Of a DNA stretch of 64,000 nt, positions 11,801 through 20,892 are shown piece by piece. Positions within the stretch are counted from its first letter, which is position 1; each line of letters starts with the position of its first letter. The stretch lies in the NCBI GenBank assembly GCA_029834535.1, contig JAQMWT010000366.1, positions 62,001 to 126,000 on the forward strand. The letters are read 5' to 3'. This stretch comes from Chrysophaeum taylorii (taxonomy: Eukaryota > Sar > Pelagophyceae > Pelagomonadales > Pelagomonadaceae). The position numbers and the translations under genes were made by a program. The notes under the pieces are model-generated. The model did no database searches, was not told the DNA's origin, and worked only from the letters and a program-made list of their open reading frames with translations.

Positions 11801-13108
11801 ATCCGCGGGGTTTTCGAGGGTCTCCGAGGCCGGGATGTCGTCAAGAAACTGCTTGGTGCTGCCGTCCCCCGGCGGGATGCCGATCGGGTGGACGTGTGCC
11901 ACCAAGTTGTACTCGATCACGTTGTTCTCCTCGACCCCGTCCTCCAGATAGACGCAGTGGCCGATCACGTCGAACGCGACGTTCCGGGACACCCGGACGC
12001 CGTTGGTTCCGTGGATCGTGACGCACCGGTAAAACGATCGGTGAAAGGACGAGTCTTGGATGAAATTACGGTTCGCCGTATTCGCCGCCGCGAGGTGCCA
12101 GTGGACCGGGTACCTCCCGAGCTGGTTCGTCTGCCCCATCCGGTAAAACTCGACCCCCGAGATCCGCGCTTCCCCGAGGATGATAAGGTGCCCGCCGTAC
12201 CCCGTGTGGTGGTTATCGCAGGGCACCGACGCGTACTTATCGTGAGCACACGCGAGCGGCGAAACGTCCGTCGGTTCCGAGGACGACGCATCACCCTGGA
12301 TCTTGAAGCGCCGCGTCAGCAGCCCGACTTCCGCTTGGTACTCGGAGCCACCGTAGTGCTTGAACGTAACCGGCGGCGTGACGCCCACGGCCGTGGCTCC
12401 AGCAGCACTCGCGGAAACGCTCGTCACTCGTAAAATTTCGTTTTGGTGCCAGTCCCGCGAGTCCCTGAGGTGGGTCGTGGTCACGACGATCGTCATGTTC
12501 TCCTCCCAATTGACGGGGTCCTGGAGAATAAGCATCTCGTCCCCTGGCTCGGCTGTTCTGGCGAGCCTCGACCACGCGTGGTAGTACTCGGTCGCGTGAA
12601 CGTCTAATTCCCCCGCCACCTCGATTCCCTTGAACGAGGACCGCTCGCCGTGCAAGGTTATCGATATCCGCGACCGCAGCCGGCACGTCTCCGAGCCGGC
12701 CCGCAGCTTGCCGTTGACGCGAATTTCGTGTGCATGAAGATTTATGTCTTGGTCGGCGAACGCGAGCTCGCCGTTCACCGTGATGGTCCCGAAAACCTTG
12801 CCCTCCACGGCGCACTTGGTCAACAGCACCTTCCCGTCGATCGTCACGTCGTATCCGTCGCCAAAAGCATCATCATCATCATCAAAGTCGTCCTCGTCTT
12901 GGGGACAGTCGTGTTGCTGGATGCCCCCGAAAGGTCCGGGGTGACCGAGGTCGACCACTTCCGAGTTGCGCGTCAGCACGTCGTCGTCGATCACCACCTG
13001 CTGCTCCTTGAAGATGACGTCGGGCGCGGCCGCCGGCGACGCGGGACTGCAGGCGCTTGCCACCACCGCCACCACCACCGAGAAGGCGAAGAACATCAAC
13101 ACCAGCAT
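8819..13108 (-). CDS. CEMIP/TMEM2-like secreted protein with G8 domain, beta-helix and three Cys-rich repeats
   Basis: Two exons (13108-9664 and 9615-8819) joined across a 48-nt intron (9616-9663, GTGAGG...ACGCAG) give 1,413 residues. Splicing restores TGC-GYDFMHVWTS, the same motif that ends each later repeat, so the intron is well supported. Start: ATG at 13108 opens a signal peptide (MLVLMFFAFSVVVAVVASAC); an ATG 57 nt upstream would bury it. Next come a G8-type domain (VVIDDDVL, VTIDGKVLL, ITVNGELAF, IRVNGKLRAG) and a long right-handed beta-helix region as in CEMIP/KIAA1199 and TMEM2, which bind or cleave hyaluronan in animals. Three repeats of about 110 residues follow, each with CPxAAFSD, GVRCCxG, SEC, EARCAAKEG and WRLCT. 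The last two are nearly identical. An extracellular carbohydrate-binding or matrix role is inferred; the substrate is unknown. Confidence 0.85.
9525..9559. repeat. (CTC)n microsatellite coding poly-Glu
   Basis: About 11-12 CTC units; on the minus strand they code an acidic run between the first and second Cys-rich repeats of the CEMIP-like protein. Confidence 0.85.
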
Positions 13109-13538
13109 TGTTTGATCGGCGGTTACAAAAAAGATATTTTGGAAAGAAACCCAGAATCTTCCCAAGAACTTTCCTTAAATTTTATCAAGTTCCCAGATAG
13201 TGTCCACCGGACTACGCCTGAGTACGTACTACACCTTCCGGGAAACATTGAGGCATCGAAGTGAATTTTCCGGAACCGTATTCTCAGAAACGGTATGGGA
13301 CAGAGACCTCGTTGGTTTCTTGAATGAATAAATCAATAAACAAACAAATAAGCGACACAAGACGACCGACCGACCGACCGACAAACCGACAAACCACAAC
13401 AGCAGGTTAGGCGCGTGCACTACGTATAATAAGACTGGGACACCAGATATAGATGGCGGCGGCAGGCAGCTGTAGATGAGACGGACGCGCACCAAGAGAA
13501 GAGAAGAGAAGAGAAGAGAGAAGAGAAGAGCAGAAGAA
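13109..13538. other. intergenic with (GACC)n and (AAGAG)n
   Basis: A (GACC)n run lies near 13362-13382 and an (AAGAG)n run near 13493-13528. The gap separates two minus-strand genes and includes the 5' region of the CEMIP-like gene and the 3' region of CYP51. No gene is seen. Confidence 0.4.
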
Positions 13539-15038
13539 TCAGGTGGTGGCGATTTTTTTGGCGTAGGTGAGGAGGGGGTGTCCCTTGGGTCCGACGACCA
13601 TGGCGGTGTAGTCGGGCTCGGGAAAGGGGAGTCCCGGCGGGAGGGAGACGTCGTAGTTGCGAAGAATGTGGGAGAGGATGGTCTTGACTTGCATGTAGCC
13701 GAACTGCTGGCCCATGCACTGGTGAATGCCGGCCCCGAAGCCGAGGTGGGCAAAGGGAACAGCCTTGTGTTCCTCGCGCGGGGCCGCGTAGCGGTCGGGG
13801 TCGAAGACGTCGGGATCTTTGAATACGGCGTCGAGTCGCCCGGCAACCGCCGGAGACACGATGGCGATGTCCCCCTTCGGCAGGACGTAGGTCTGTTTTC
13901 CGTCGGAGACCTCGATGTCCTTCATGACCTTGCGCATGAGCATGATGAGGGGCGGGTGCATGCGGAGGGACTCTTTGATGCAGTCGTGCAGCAACGGCAT
14001 CTTGTTGAGATCGTCGTAGGTCGGGTCCTGGTCCGTACGGAGAAGCGAGTTCTGTTCTTCTACCAGCCGGGCTTTGAGGGCGGGGTTGGCCGCAATAAAC
14101 AGCAAGGTCCAGGTAGATGTTATCGACGACGTGTGCTGCCCGGCGAAAAGCAAGGCGATCAACAAGCCGGTGATGTTGTCGTCGGTCGGGCGCGTGCCGT
14201 CTTTGTATTGCATGTCGATGAAGACTTGGAGAATGTCGGTGCGGGGTTTGGGGTCGGCGCGGCGCTGCGCAATCACCTTCGAGAACAGGTTGACCATCTC
14301 GATACGGGCCTGGTCTCTTTTTTTGTGAGACGCGACGGGCGCGGTCGGCCAAAAAAACGACAACGGCGTGATACCCTTGTCCAGGTCGTGGTAGAGCTGC
14401 GAGACTTCCTTAAAGAGCGTCTCCCGGACGTCGTCGCCGTGCAGGCACCGCGACGACGTCAAAATCGTCAGCTCCGAAAGCGAATTCAGCAGATCGAGAG
14501 TACCGCGTTCTCCCCACTCTTGCTTGAGGAAATCCCTCGTCTCGGCGGAAATTTTCGGAACGTACGATTTGAGCCGGTCCGCGCGCAGCCCGCGACTCAT
14601 GAACTGCATCTGCGCTCGTCGCTTGTCGCTCGGCGCGTCGTACACAATCTGCGGGCGGGCGGCGTTTTTGGGGTGCGTACGGACGAGACTCACGTCGGGT
14701 CCGAAGACGGATTTCATAAAGCCGTAAACTTCTGGCTGCGAGAAGACCTCGTCGTTGTTTTGGAAAAAGGGCGCCGAAGCCGCCGGTCCGATCAAAAAGG
14801 TGAGGGTCTTGTGCATGACGTGGACAGAAAAGACCGGTCCGTGTTTCCGAAAATTCCGTTCGATGAAGGAGAGCGGACCGGACGCGAAGCCCACGAGATT
14901 ACCCACGAGCGGCAGGCCCTCCGCGGCGACGGGCGTTCCTTTCTTCTTCTTCCGGAGACGGCCGACCCGCGCGCCGGCGATGATCAGCGCCGCGAGGAGC
15001 ACCACCACCACCACACATCCCAGAACTAATAATATCAT
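13539..15038 (-). CDS. CYP51: sterol 14-alpha-demethylase (cytochrome P450 family 51)
   Basis: A membrane-anchored P450 that removes the 14-alpha methyl group of sterol precursors in the ER. An N-terminal anchor (MILLVLGCVVVVVLLAALII) is followed by a KKKK stop-transfer. Family marks: the CYP51 I-helix FAGQHTSSITSTW, ExxR (KESLRMHPP), and the heme loop FGAGIHQCMG with its Cys ligand. The end MVVGPKG resembles plant-type CYP51. A 45-nt intron (14649-14693, GTGAGT...CCGCAG) must be removed. It is a multiple of three without stops, so the unspliced frame stays open, but splicing joins FGPD to IVYDAP, matching the family's FGxGVVYDxP. The spliced protein is 484 residues, normal for CYP51. Start ATG 15038 faces the sulfatase start at 15078, leaving only 39 bp for a shared promoter. 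Confidence 0.93.
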   Translation of the reverse strand: MILLVLGCVVVVVLLAALIIAGARVGRLRKKKKGTPVAAEGLPLVGNLVGFASGPLSFIERNFRKHGPVFSVHVMHKTLTFLIGPAASAPFFQNNDEVFSQPEVYGFMKSVFGPDVSLVRTHPKNAARPQIVYDAPSDKRRAQMQFMSRGLRADRLKSYVPKISAETRDFLKQEWGERGTLDLLNSLSELTILTSSRCLHGDDVRETLFKEVSQLYHDLDKGITPLSFFWPTAPVASHKKRDQARIEMVNLFSKVIAQRRADPKPRTDILQVFIDMQYKDGTRPTDDNITGLLIALLFAGQHTSSITSTWTLLFIAANPALKARLVEEQNSLLRTDQDPTYDDLNKMPLLHDCIKESLRMHPPLIMLMRKVMKDIEVSDGKQTYVLPKGDIAIVSPAVAGRLDAVFKDPDVFDPDRYAAPREEHKAVPFAHLGFGAGIHQCMGQQFGYMQVKTILSHILRNYDVSLPPGLPFPEPDYTAMVVGPKGHPLLTYAKKIATT

Positions 15039-15077
15039 AGAGAGCAGCTGTCACAGCGTGCGTGACGTCACCAGAGT

Positions 15078-16766
15078 ATGATGATGTGGTTATACTTTTG
15101 GGTGACGATGGCGGCGGCGGGGAAGGTGTCGACCGTGGTGGTGACGGTCGTCGACGACCTCGGGTTCGGAGACGTCGGGTACAACAATCCCGACATGATT
15201 ACCCCGACGATGAACCGGCTGAGCGCGAACGGCGTGAGGCTGAACCAATTCTACGCGTCGCCAACCTGCACCGCGAGCCGCGCTGCGTTGTTGAGCGGGA
15301 AGCACCCGATGCACCTCGGGCTCCAGGACTCGATCATCCACCCGAGCGAGCCGAGGGGCGTGCCGCTGGACGCGAGACTCCTGTCGTCCAAGGTTCCGAC
15401 GACGATGAAGAGAGTGTTTATCGGCAAATGGCACTTGGGCTTCTGTCGAAGGGCTTACGTGCCTCTGAGACGGGGGTTCGACGAATTTTTTGGGATTTTA
15501 GTGGGGGGTGGCGACCACTACACCCACCTGTCCTCCTCGAGCTTCGTGACGCGTGGTTCGAAGCGCGCGACCGTGATGACGGGTTCGAACCTCTGGAACG
15601 ACGACCTCCCGGCCGAAGACCAAGAGGGCGTGCACACGACCGAACTCTACACCCAAAAAGCCATCGAGGCGCTGAACAGGCACGACAAGAGTATTTTTTT
15701 GGTGTTGGCGTATCAAGCGGTGCACGCGCCGATTCAAGCGCCGCCGACGCCCGCGTGCGGCGAGAGGGCGATGTGTTGGATGGTCAAGCAGCTGGACGAC
15801 GCCCTAAAGCAAATCGAGGCGACGTTGCTTGGACGAAGTTGGAACTCGACCTTGTGGTTCGTGCTGTCGGATAATGGCGGGATTCTGAGACACGGATCTT
15901 CGAACGGAGATCTTCGCGGAGAGAAGGGGAGCTATTACGAAGGCGGAGTGAGGGTTCCCGCCTTCGTTTCCGGCGGCGCGGTTCCCCGCCGCTCGTACGA
16001 TCATCTCTTTCACATCACGGACGTGCACGCGACGATCTTGGGGATGCTGGGAGTTGTGGATAAGGATATAGATGGCATCGACCACACCGAAGCGCTGTTG
16101 TGGTCGTCGTCGTCTAAGCCGCGGGCGCCCCGCGAGGAGCTCGTTCACAACGTCAACTCCGAGCTCTTTGGGAGCGCGGGGGCGCTGAGGGTTGGGGACT
16201 TCAAGCTCGTCGTCGAGGCCCGGGTCACCGAGTCAGAAATTTACGAGTACGGCCAGCACATGCTTCAAGACGACAACTGGGATCCCTCGGAGCTGTCGCA
16301 AGTTATTCATCAAAAATTGCTGCGGACGCCCGGGTCGACTTATTTGTTTAATATTCACGAAAATCCCACCGAGTCCGACGACATGAACTTGTTCGAAGAT
16401 CCGAGGTATCGTGCCGTGAGGGATATGATGCTTGCGAAGTGGGACGAGTTAAAGAACCTTTCTCGGCCCTCGACCGAGCTGTGGCTCGACGACGGACCCC
16501 TCGCCGACCCGGCTTTGTTTGGGGGGGTCTGGACTCCCTGGCGCGACGACCAAAACTACCCCTACGCCACCTACGAGCTCGCCCAGCACTCCCTCCACCC
16601 CAACCTCGGGGGTGCCAGCATTCCCCAACCCGCCTTACTCCACTCGCGACGGCGGCTGGAGTCCTCCTCCACCTGTTCTTCCCCGCCAACTACGATGATG
16701 ATGATGATGACCACCTTGGTTTTTGTGGCGGGCCTTTTGACAGGCCGCCGCCTCTTCGTAAATTAA
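15078..16766 (+). CDS. secreted or membrane-anchored arylsulfatase
   Basis: A 562-residue type I sulfatase (arylsulfatase B/I/J-like) that hydrolyses sulfate esters, probably of sulfated glycans. It has a hydrophobic N-terminus (MMMWLYFWVTMAAAG), metal-binding DD at residues 26-27, and the formylglycine motif CTASR with Cys at about 64 (C-x-A/P-x-R), followed by the expected LLSGKHP. GKWHLG near 117-121, VLSDNGG near 264-270 and GGVRVPAF complete the active-site set. The end has a Met run and a hydrophobic stretch (LVFVAGLLTG), which may be a tail anchor. Unspliced and apparently intact. The stop lies 13 bp from the end of the convergent exostosin-like gene. Confidence 0.9.
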   Translation: MMMWLYFWVTMAAAGKVSTVVVTVVDDLGFGDVGYNNPDMITPTMNRLSANGVRLNQFYASPTCTASRAALLSGKHPMHLGLQDSIIHPSEPRGVPLDARLLSSKVPTTMKRVFIGKWHLGFCRRAYVPLRRGFDEFFGILVGGGDHYTHLSSSSFVTRGSKRATVMTGSNLWNDDLPAEDQEGVHTTELYTQKAIEALNRHDKSIFLVLAYQAVHAPIQAPPTPACGERAMCWMVKQLDDALKQIEATLLGRSWNSTLWFVLSDNGGILRHGSSNGDLRGEKGSYYEGGVRVPAFVSGGAVPRRSYDHLFHITDVHATILGMLGVVDKDIDGIDHTEALLWSSSSKPRAPREELVHNVNSELFGSAGALRVGDFKLVVEARVTESEIYEYGQHMLQDDNWDPSELSQVIHQKLLRTPGSTYLFNIHENPTESDDMNLFEDPRYRAVRDMMLAKWDELKNLSRPSTELWLDDGPLADPALFGGVWTPWRDDQNYPYATYELAQHSLHPNLGGASIPQPALLHSRRRLESSSTCSSPPTTMMMMMTTLVFVAGLLTGRRLFVN

Positions 16767-16779
16767 TTAACTTAAAAAA

Positions 16780-17793
16780 CTACGCCTTCTTGGCGGCGGC
16801 GCCGGCGGCTACGGCTTCGAGCAGCAAGTTGCGCCAATAAGCGCCGGTCAATTTGGAAAAGTCGTAGGTGAGGGCGGTGAGTCGGCGGTACTCCGCTTCC
16901 AAATAGGCGGGCGTGAGCGCAGCCCAGCTCCGCACGAAGACGGCCGGAAGACCGGCGAGGAGTTCGACCGCGAGGGGAGAATACTCCACGACGGGAATTG
17001 CTCCGCACAAGAGGGCCTCGTAGTGTCGATAGCAATCGATCCCGGAGCCCGGCGGCGAGAGGACGAATTTGTACGACGCGAGCGCCGTTAGGTATTCGCG
17101 CGTGTCTCTCTCGTCGCGCCGCCTGACGCGCTGCTTGCCGACGTAATGGTTTTCCAAGCCAGAAAACCGTCGTCGCAACACCTCCATGATGTGCTGGCGG
17201 TAGGGCCGCGGCTTGAAGTTGGCGTAGAGGAGATTTTTCCTGAGTTTCGTATCGTTTCGAATCAACGCGAGCCACGCGATTTCCCTCTCGAAACGCTTCG
17301 AGAAGATCCGCGGAAGTCCCAGCGGAACCATCTGGAGTTTTGGATGAAGAACCCAGACCGCATCCCCCGCAATCGAGCCGACGGGGGCGTCGTTTTTCGC
17401 TGGGGTCGTTTTCGTCGACCTTCGCGCGCTGACGGGGTGATGCTGCGACGCGAACCAACGTACCAAATTCGGAAGCCTCAGGAGATCCAACAACGAATGG
17501 CGGCGGCAGGTCTGCTGGAAACGGTTGAAGATCGCGGGGTGCCAGGGCGAGCCCTGCGAGGCCGAGCCGAGGGACAGGAGGACGAAGGGCGGCAAGGTGG
17601 CGGCGACGGCAGCAAACGCGCAGAGCGCAGACGTGTTGAGTCCGCTGGCGCGGATCTCTATCACCGACACATCGTCGACCAGGGACCTCAGGTACTCGAA
17701 CCGGTCGTCAATCAGGGTCGCCGCGAGAGCTTCGGGGGTGGTCGTCGTCGTCGCCGCTTGGAGGGCCTCGCGGACCTGTGCCAGGAGACACAT
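16780..17793 (-). CDS. exostosin-like glycosyltransferase (GT47-type)
   Basis: 337 residues from the ATG at 17793 (MCLLAQVREAL); the frame also runs further upstream but without an ATG. The C-terminal half carries the exostosin pattern YKFVLSPPGSGIDCYRHYEA, then LCGAIPVVEYSPL and a tail rich in aromatic residues, as in family 47 enzymes that build cell-wall or matrix polysaccharides in the Golgi. LLYANFKPRPYRQ resembles the segment that normally precedes it. No clear signal anchor is visible at this start, so an upstream exon or cytosolic localisation is possible. Donor and acceptor sugars cannot be inferred. The start is 68 bp from that of the divergent Rpn9 gene. Confidence 0.75.
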   Translation of the reverse strand: MCLLAQVREALQAATTTTTPEALAATLIDDRFEYLRSLVDDVSVIEIRASGLNTSALCAFAAVAATLPPFVLLSLGSASQGSPWHPAIFNRFQQTCRRHSLLDLLRLPNLVRWFASQHHPVSARRSTKTTPAKNDAPVGSIAGDAVWVLHPKLQMVPLGLPRIFSKRFEREIAWLALIRNDTKLRKNLLYANFKPRPYRQHIMEVLRRRFSGLENHYVGKQRVRRRDERDTREYLTALASYKFVLSPPGSGIDCYRHYEALLCGAIPVVEYSPLAVELLAGLPAVFVRSWAALTPAYLEAEYRRLTALTYDFSKLTGAYWRNLLLEAVAAGAAAKKA

Positions 17794-17861
17794 TCCTCTT
17801 TTAGGGTTAGTATTAGGGTTGTTGTTTGATTTGCCCAAACAAACTAACTAACAAACAAGCG

Positions 17862-18959
17862 ATGGAGCTCGTTCGGTCGGGGAAGGGGTCGTACGCGAGC
17901 CTGGGTGAGCTCTACGATAAGAAGCTGTGGCACGAGCTGACCTTGAAGATGGAGACGGTCGTGCGCACCGAGGACGACGCCGTCGCCCTCCTCGCCCTTG
18001 CCGACGACTTCCTGCCCAAGTTCGAGGCCAAGATCAACCAGCTCGCGTACGCTCAGATTCTGAGTGCTATTTTGTCGTCTTGCGTCGAGAAAAAAGCCCT
18101 CGCCGCGGAGACGGCGATCGAACGGCTCGACCAGACGGTCGACCAGAAAAAAGGTCGGTTAGGCCGCGAGGCTTCGCTTTTTTTATCGATGGAAGCGGCG
18201 TGCCTTCGGCTCGATATCGGCCAACCCGTAAAGGACCAGCTCGATGCGGCCAAGCCCATCATCGACAGCCTCACAAACTCAAACACGGCCGTTTTCTACA
18301 AGTACTACTCGGCCTGCGCCGAATATTACAAAAAATTTGGTCCGCCCGAGGAGTTTTACCGCGCCGCGCTCAGCTACTTGAGCTACGCGTCCGAGGACCA
18401 AATCAAAGACCCCGTAACCCTCGCGACCGACATGTCGCTCGCAGCCCTCGCGGGGGATCTCTACAACTTTGGGGAAATTCTGACCACGCCAATCCTCGCG
18501 GCCCTCGAACGAACCGACCTCGAATGGCTGGGCGATTTGCTCAAAGCCTGCGGCCGCGGGGACGTCGACCACTTCCGCACTATACTAATGGACCACGACC
18601 TTCCCCCGGTCCTCGTGGCGCGCCTGGATTTCGTCAAGGAAAAAATCGCCTTGTTGGCCTTGATGAACCTGCTCTTCGAGACGCCCTCGCGCTCGCGGGC
18701 CCTCGACTTCGACGCCATATCCCGCCGCACGCGCCTCGACATCGACAAGGTCGAGTGGCTCGTCATGCGCGCGATGGCTTTGAACTTGGTCCGGGGCCAA
18801 ATCGACGAAGTCAAGCAGTCCGTACACTTTTCCTGGGTCGCGCCCCGCGTCCTCGACGACCACCAAATTGCCCACCTCGTCACCCAGCTCGACACCCTCA
18901 ACGACAAGGCCAAGACGGCCTTCGACATCCTCTCCGACCAAACCGTCGACCTTATTTAG
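17862..18959 (+). CDS. PSMD13: 26S proteasome regulatory subunit Rpn9 / PSMD13
   Basis: A 365-residue lid subunit of the 19S regulatory particle. Helical-repeat sequence runs from GELYDKKLWHELTLKME, a stretch characteristic of Rpn9, through YYKKFGPPEEFYRAALSYL to a C-terminal PCI domain (ISRRTRLDIDKVEWLVMRAM, LVRGQIDEVKQSVHFSWVAP). Length matches the family (about 375-390). The ATG at 17862 (MELVRSGKG) is chosen because upstream in-frame codons include no ATG. It is single-exon and intact. The head-to-head neighbour suggests a shared short promoter. Confidence 0.93.
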   Translation: MELVRSGKGSYASLGELYDKKLWHELTLKMETVVRTEDDAVALLALADDFLPKFEAKINQLAYAQILSAILSSCVEKKALAAETAIERLDQTVDQKKGRLGREASLFLSMEAACLRLDIGQPVKDQLDAAKPIIDSLTNSNTAVFYKYYSACAEYYKKFGPPEEFYRAALSYLSYASEDQIKDPVTLATDMSLAALAGDLYNFGEILTTPILAALERTDLEWLGDLLKACGRGDVDHFRTILMDHDLPPVLVARLDFVKEKIALLALMNLLFETPSRSRALDFDAISRRTRLDIDKVEWLVMRAMALNLVRGQIDEVKQSVHFSWVAPRVLDDHQIAHLVTQLDTLNDKAKTAFDILSDQTVDLI

Positions 18960-19265
18960 TTACTACTACTGCTGCTGCTGCTGCTTGAGGAGTCTCCCCT
19001 ACCCCTGATTCATTCGTTGGATTGAGTTCTACGATTTCTACTCAAGGTAGGGTCCTTATTATTTTTCGTTCTAAACGCGGCTGCTGCTGCTGCTGCTGCT
19101 TGCTCCTTGGTGTGGCGCACTTTTCGTTGTTGTTGTTGTTGTTGTTGTTCTTATTACTAGTCGTCGTCGTCGTCGTCGTTGTTGTTGTTGTTGTTGTTGG
19201 GGTCCAAGTCCTCAACCCTTCTTCTTATTATTACTCCTAAACCCAAACCCTTCAGAAGAAACCCC
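18960..19265. repeat. trinucleotide-repeat-rich spacer
   Basis: Between Rpn9 and IspE lie (CTG)n near 18966-18985 and 19079-19100, (GTT)n near 19126-19152, and mixed (GTC)n/(GTT)n near 19158-19200. No gene is supported; long Leu/Val runs in some frames are simply the repeats. Confidence 0.7.
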
Positions 19266-20186
19266 ATGTTGTTGTTGCTGTTGGTGTCGTTTGGCAGCGC
19301 GCTCCAGTTGTTCAGTCCTGCCAAGGTGAACTTGTTTCTGCGCGTGCTCGGGAAACGGGAAGACGGGTTCCACGAGCTCGCGTCGCTGTTTCAGGCTGTG
19401 GATCTGGGGGACCGGCTCGAACTGTTGGAAGCATCCGAGGATTCGTTCTGGTGCAACATACCGCTACCGGAGGAGAACCTCGTGACGCGAGCTTTGAAAT
19501 TGTACCAGGAAAGGACGGGCTGCGGGTGCTTCGAGGCGTTGCTCCACAAGGAGACCCCCGTGGAGGCGGGGTTGGGGGGGGGGTCGTCGAACGCGGCGAC
19601 GGCCCTCTGGGGCGCGAACTTGATCTACGGCAAAGCGACCGAAGACGAGTTGGTCGAGTGGTCGAAGGAGTTGGGCTCGGATATAACTTTCTTTCTCGGA
19701 CCAACAGGGACGGCGTATTGCACGGGTCGTGGAGAGATTTTGGAGCCGTTACCGCCGTTGGACGCGCGACGCCTCGTCGTCGTAAAACCCGTCCGAATCG
19801 GGCTATCGACCCCCGCTGTGTTTGAGGGGCTAGCGGCGTCTGACTACAAAACCCTCAGCGACCGCGATCCGAAGGAGATTTTGGATTCTTTCGTCAAGAA
19901 CAAGCCGGTCCCGGTCGACTACGTCAACGACCTCGAGCCCCCGGCCTTCGAGCTCGAGCCGCGGCTCCTCGCCATCAAGACCTGCCTCCTCGACTACTGC
20001 GCGGCAGCGATGATGTCGGGCTCGGGCACCTCGATCTTCGGGGTCTTGGACGAGGACCAGGAGGTGGACGAGTTCGAGGAGGATCTCCGCGACGCCTGCA
20101 AGGATATGGGCGTGCCGGTCGACGTCTTCAAGGTCGCCTTTTTGCCGCGAACAAAGGGGGGCTGGTACGACGACGAATTATCCTAA
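19266..20186 (+). CDS. ispE: 4-diphosphocytidyl-2-C-methyl-D-erythritol kinase
   Basis: 306 residues of the GHMP kinase family. It phosphorylates CDP-methylerythritol in the plastid non-mevalonate (MEP) route to isoprenoids. SPAKVNLFLRVLGKREDGFH at the N-terminus holds the catalytic Lys, PVEAGLGGGSSNAA (about 98-111) is the ATP-binding glycine loop, ELGSDITFFL carries the catalytic Asp, and MSGSGTSIFG is the third GHMP motif. The ATG at 19266 opens a short hydrophobic leader (MLLLLLVSFGSALQLF) immediately before the enzyme, consistent with the first part of a secondary-plastid targeting signal. The frame is open further upstream only through microsatellite sequence. Intact. Confidence 0.92.
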   Translation: MLLLLLVSFGSALQLFSPAKVNLFLRVLGKREDGFHELASLFQAVDLGDRLELLEASEDSFWCNIPLPEENLVTRALKLYQERTGCGCFEALLHKETPVEAGLGGGSSNAATALWGANLIYGKATEDELVEWSKELGSDITFFLGPTGTAYCTGRGEILEPLPPLDARRLVVVKPVRIGLSTPAVFEGLAASDYKTLSDRDPKEILDSFVKNKPVPVDYVNDLEPPAFELEPRLLAIKTCLLDYCAAAMMSGSGTSIFGVLDEDQEVDEFEEDLRDACKDMGVPVDVFKVAFLPRTKGGWYDDELS

Positions 20187-20289
20187 CTACTAATCGACAG
20201 ATGTTTGTCTGTCTGTTTGTCTGTTTGTCTGTTTGTCCCTCGATTTAGGGTAAGGATCATGTAGGCGCGAGAGTAAGGATCAGGTAGGC

Positions 20290-20865
20290 GCGCGAGCCAG
20301 ACAGTGATCCTCCAAGCCGTCTACGGCGACCTCGCAGACTATTTCCACGACCCGCGGCGGCTCTTTCAGCGCGCCATTCTCACGCCCCGTCGAAACGATG
20401 TTGTCGATGCTGACAACGCGCGCATGACCGCGGCCTTTTTTTCCCGGAGACGAGGCGTCGGAGTTCTTTTCGGCTGACTAGGCTGGGTCGGAAGACGACG
20501 CCTCGCTCTTTACAGTCGAGTTTTGAACTCCCTGACAACCAACGGCATGCTGACTTTGATCGCGAGGTTAAAGTCTTCGCAACCTCGACCCGTCGCACGG
20601 CCACTGCAACGGTACCAGATACATGATCGATCGTGTCGTTGTCACCGAGGCTCCTCCAACCTGTATCCCGTAAGGCCCGCCGACGCCAAACGATCAACAA
20701 GAGCCAGGGCCAGACGCCCCGCGAGGTCGGCGTCCTCTTGCCCAAGCCCGTCTTCTGCCACGTCCAGCTCTACGTGGCTCTCTGTCGATCGGCAACCCCG
20801 AGGATATCGTCTTCTGAGTCGACGACTCCACCCTACCCCACACGTGCTGCGCAATACCGATAAGC
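20290..20865 (+). pseudogene. Pif1-family / Helitron-type helicase C-terminal remnant
   Basis: Fragments in changing frames match, in order, the C-terminal third of Pif1-like helicases: AILTPRRNDVVDADNARM (family: LTPRNxDVxxIN), FFPGDEASEFFSAD, then LYPVRP-like sequence, and finally QTINKSQGQTPREVGVLLP, PKPVFCHVQLYVALCRS (family: TINKxQGQT..VGVYLPxPVFxHGQLYVALSR). At least two stops and several frame changes interrupt it, and the N-terminal Walker motifs are absent. Such helicases occur as host Pif1 paralogues and inside Helitron transposons; no Rep domain is visible to decide. The repeat array at 20893-21180 follows directly. Confidence 0.6.
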
Positions 20866-20892
20866 CCCCTCCCGGCGTCTACACGCGCACTA

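Noticed and set aside
8861-12433. Long plus-strand open frames opposite the CEMIP-like gene
   Set aside because: Antisense shadows of a well-supported gene with signal peptide and spliced repeats.
13365-13534. Possible regulatory repeats upstream of the CEMIP-like gene
   Set aside because: They are simple (GACC)n and (AAGAG)n tracts of the kind scattered all over the window.
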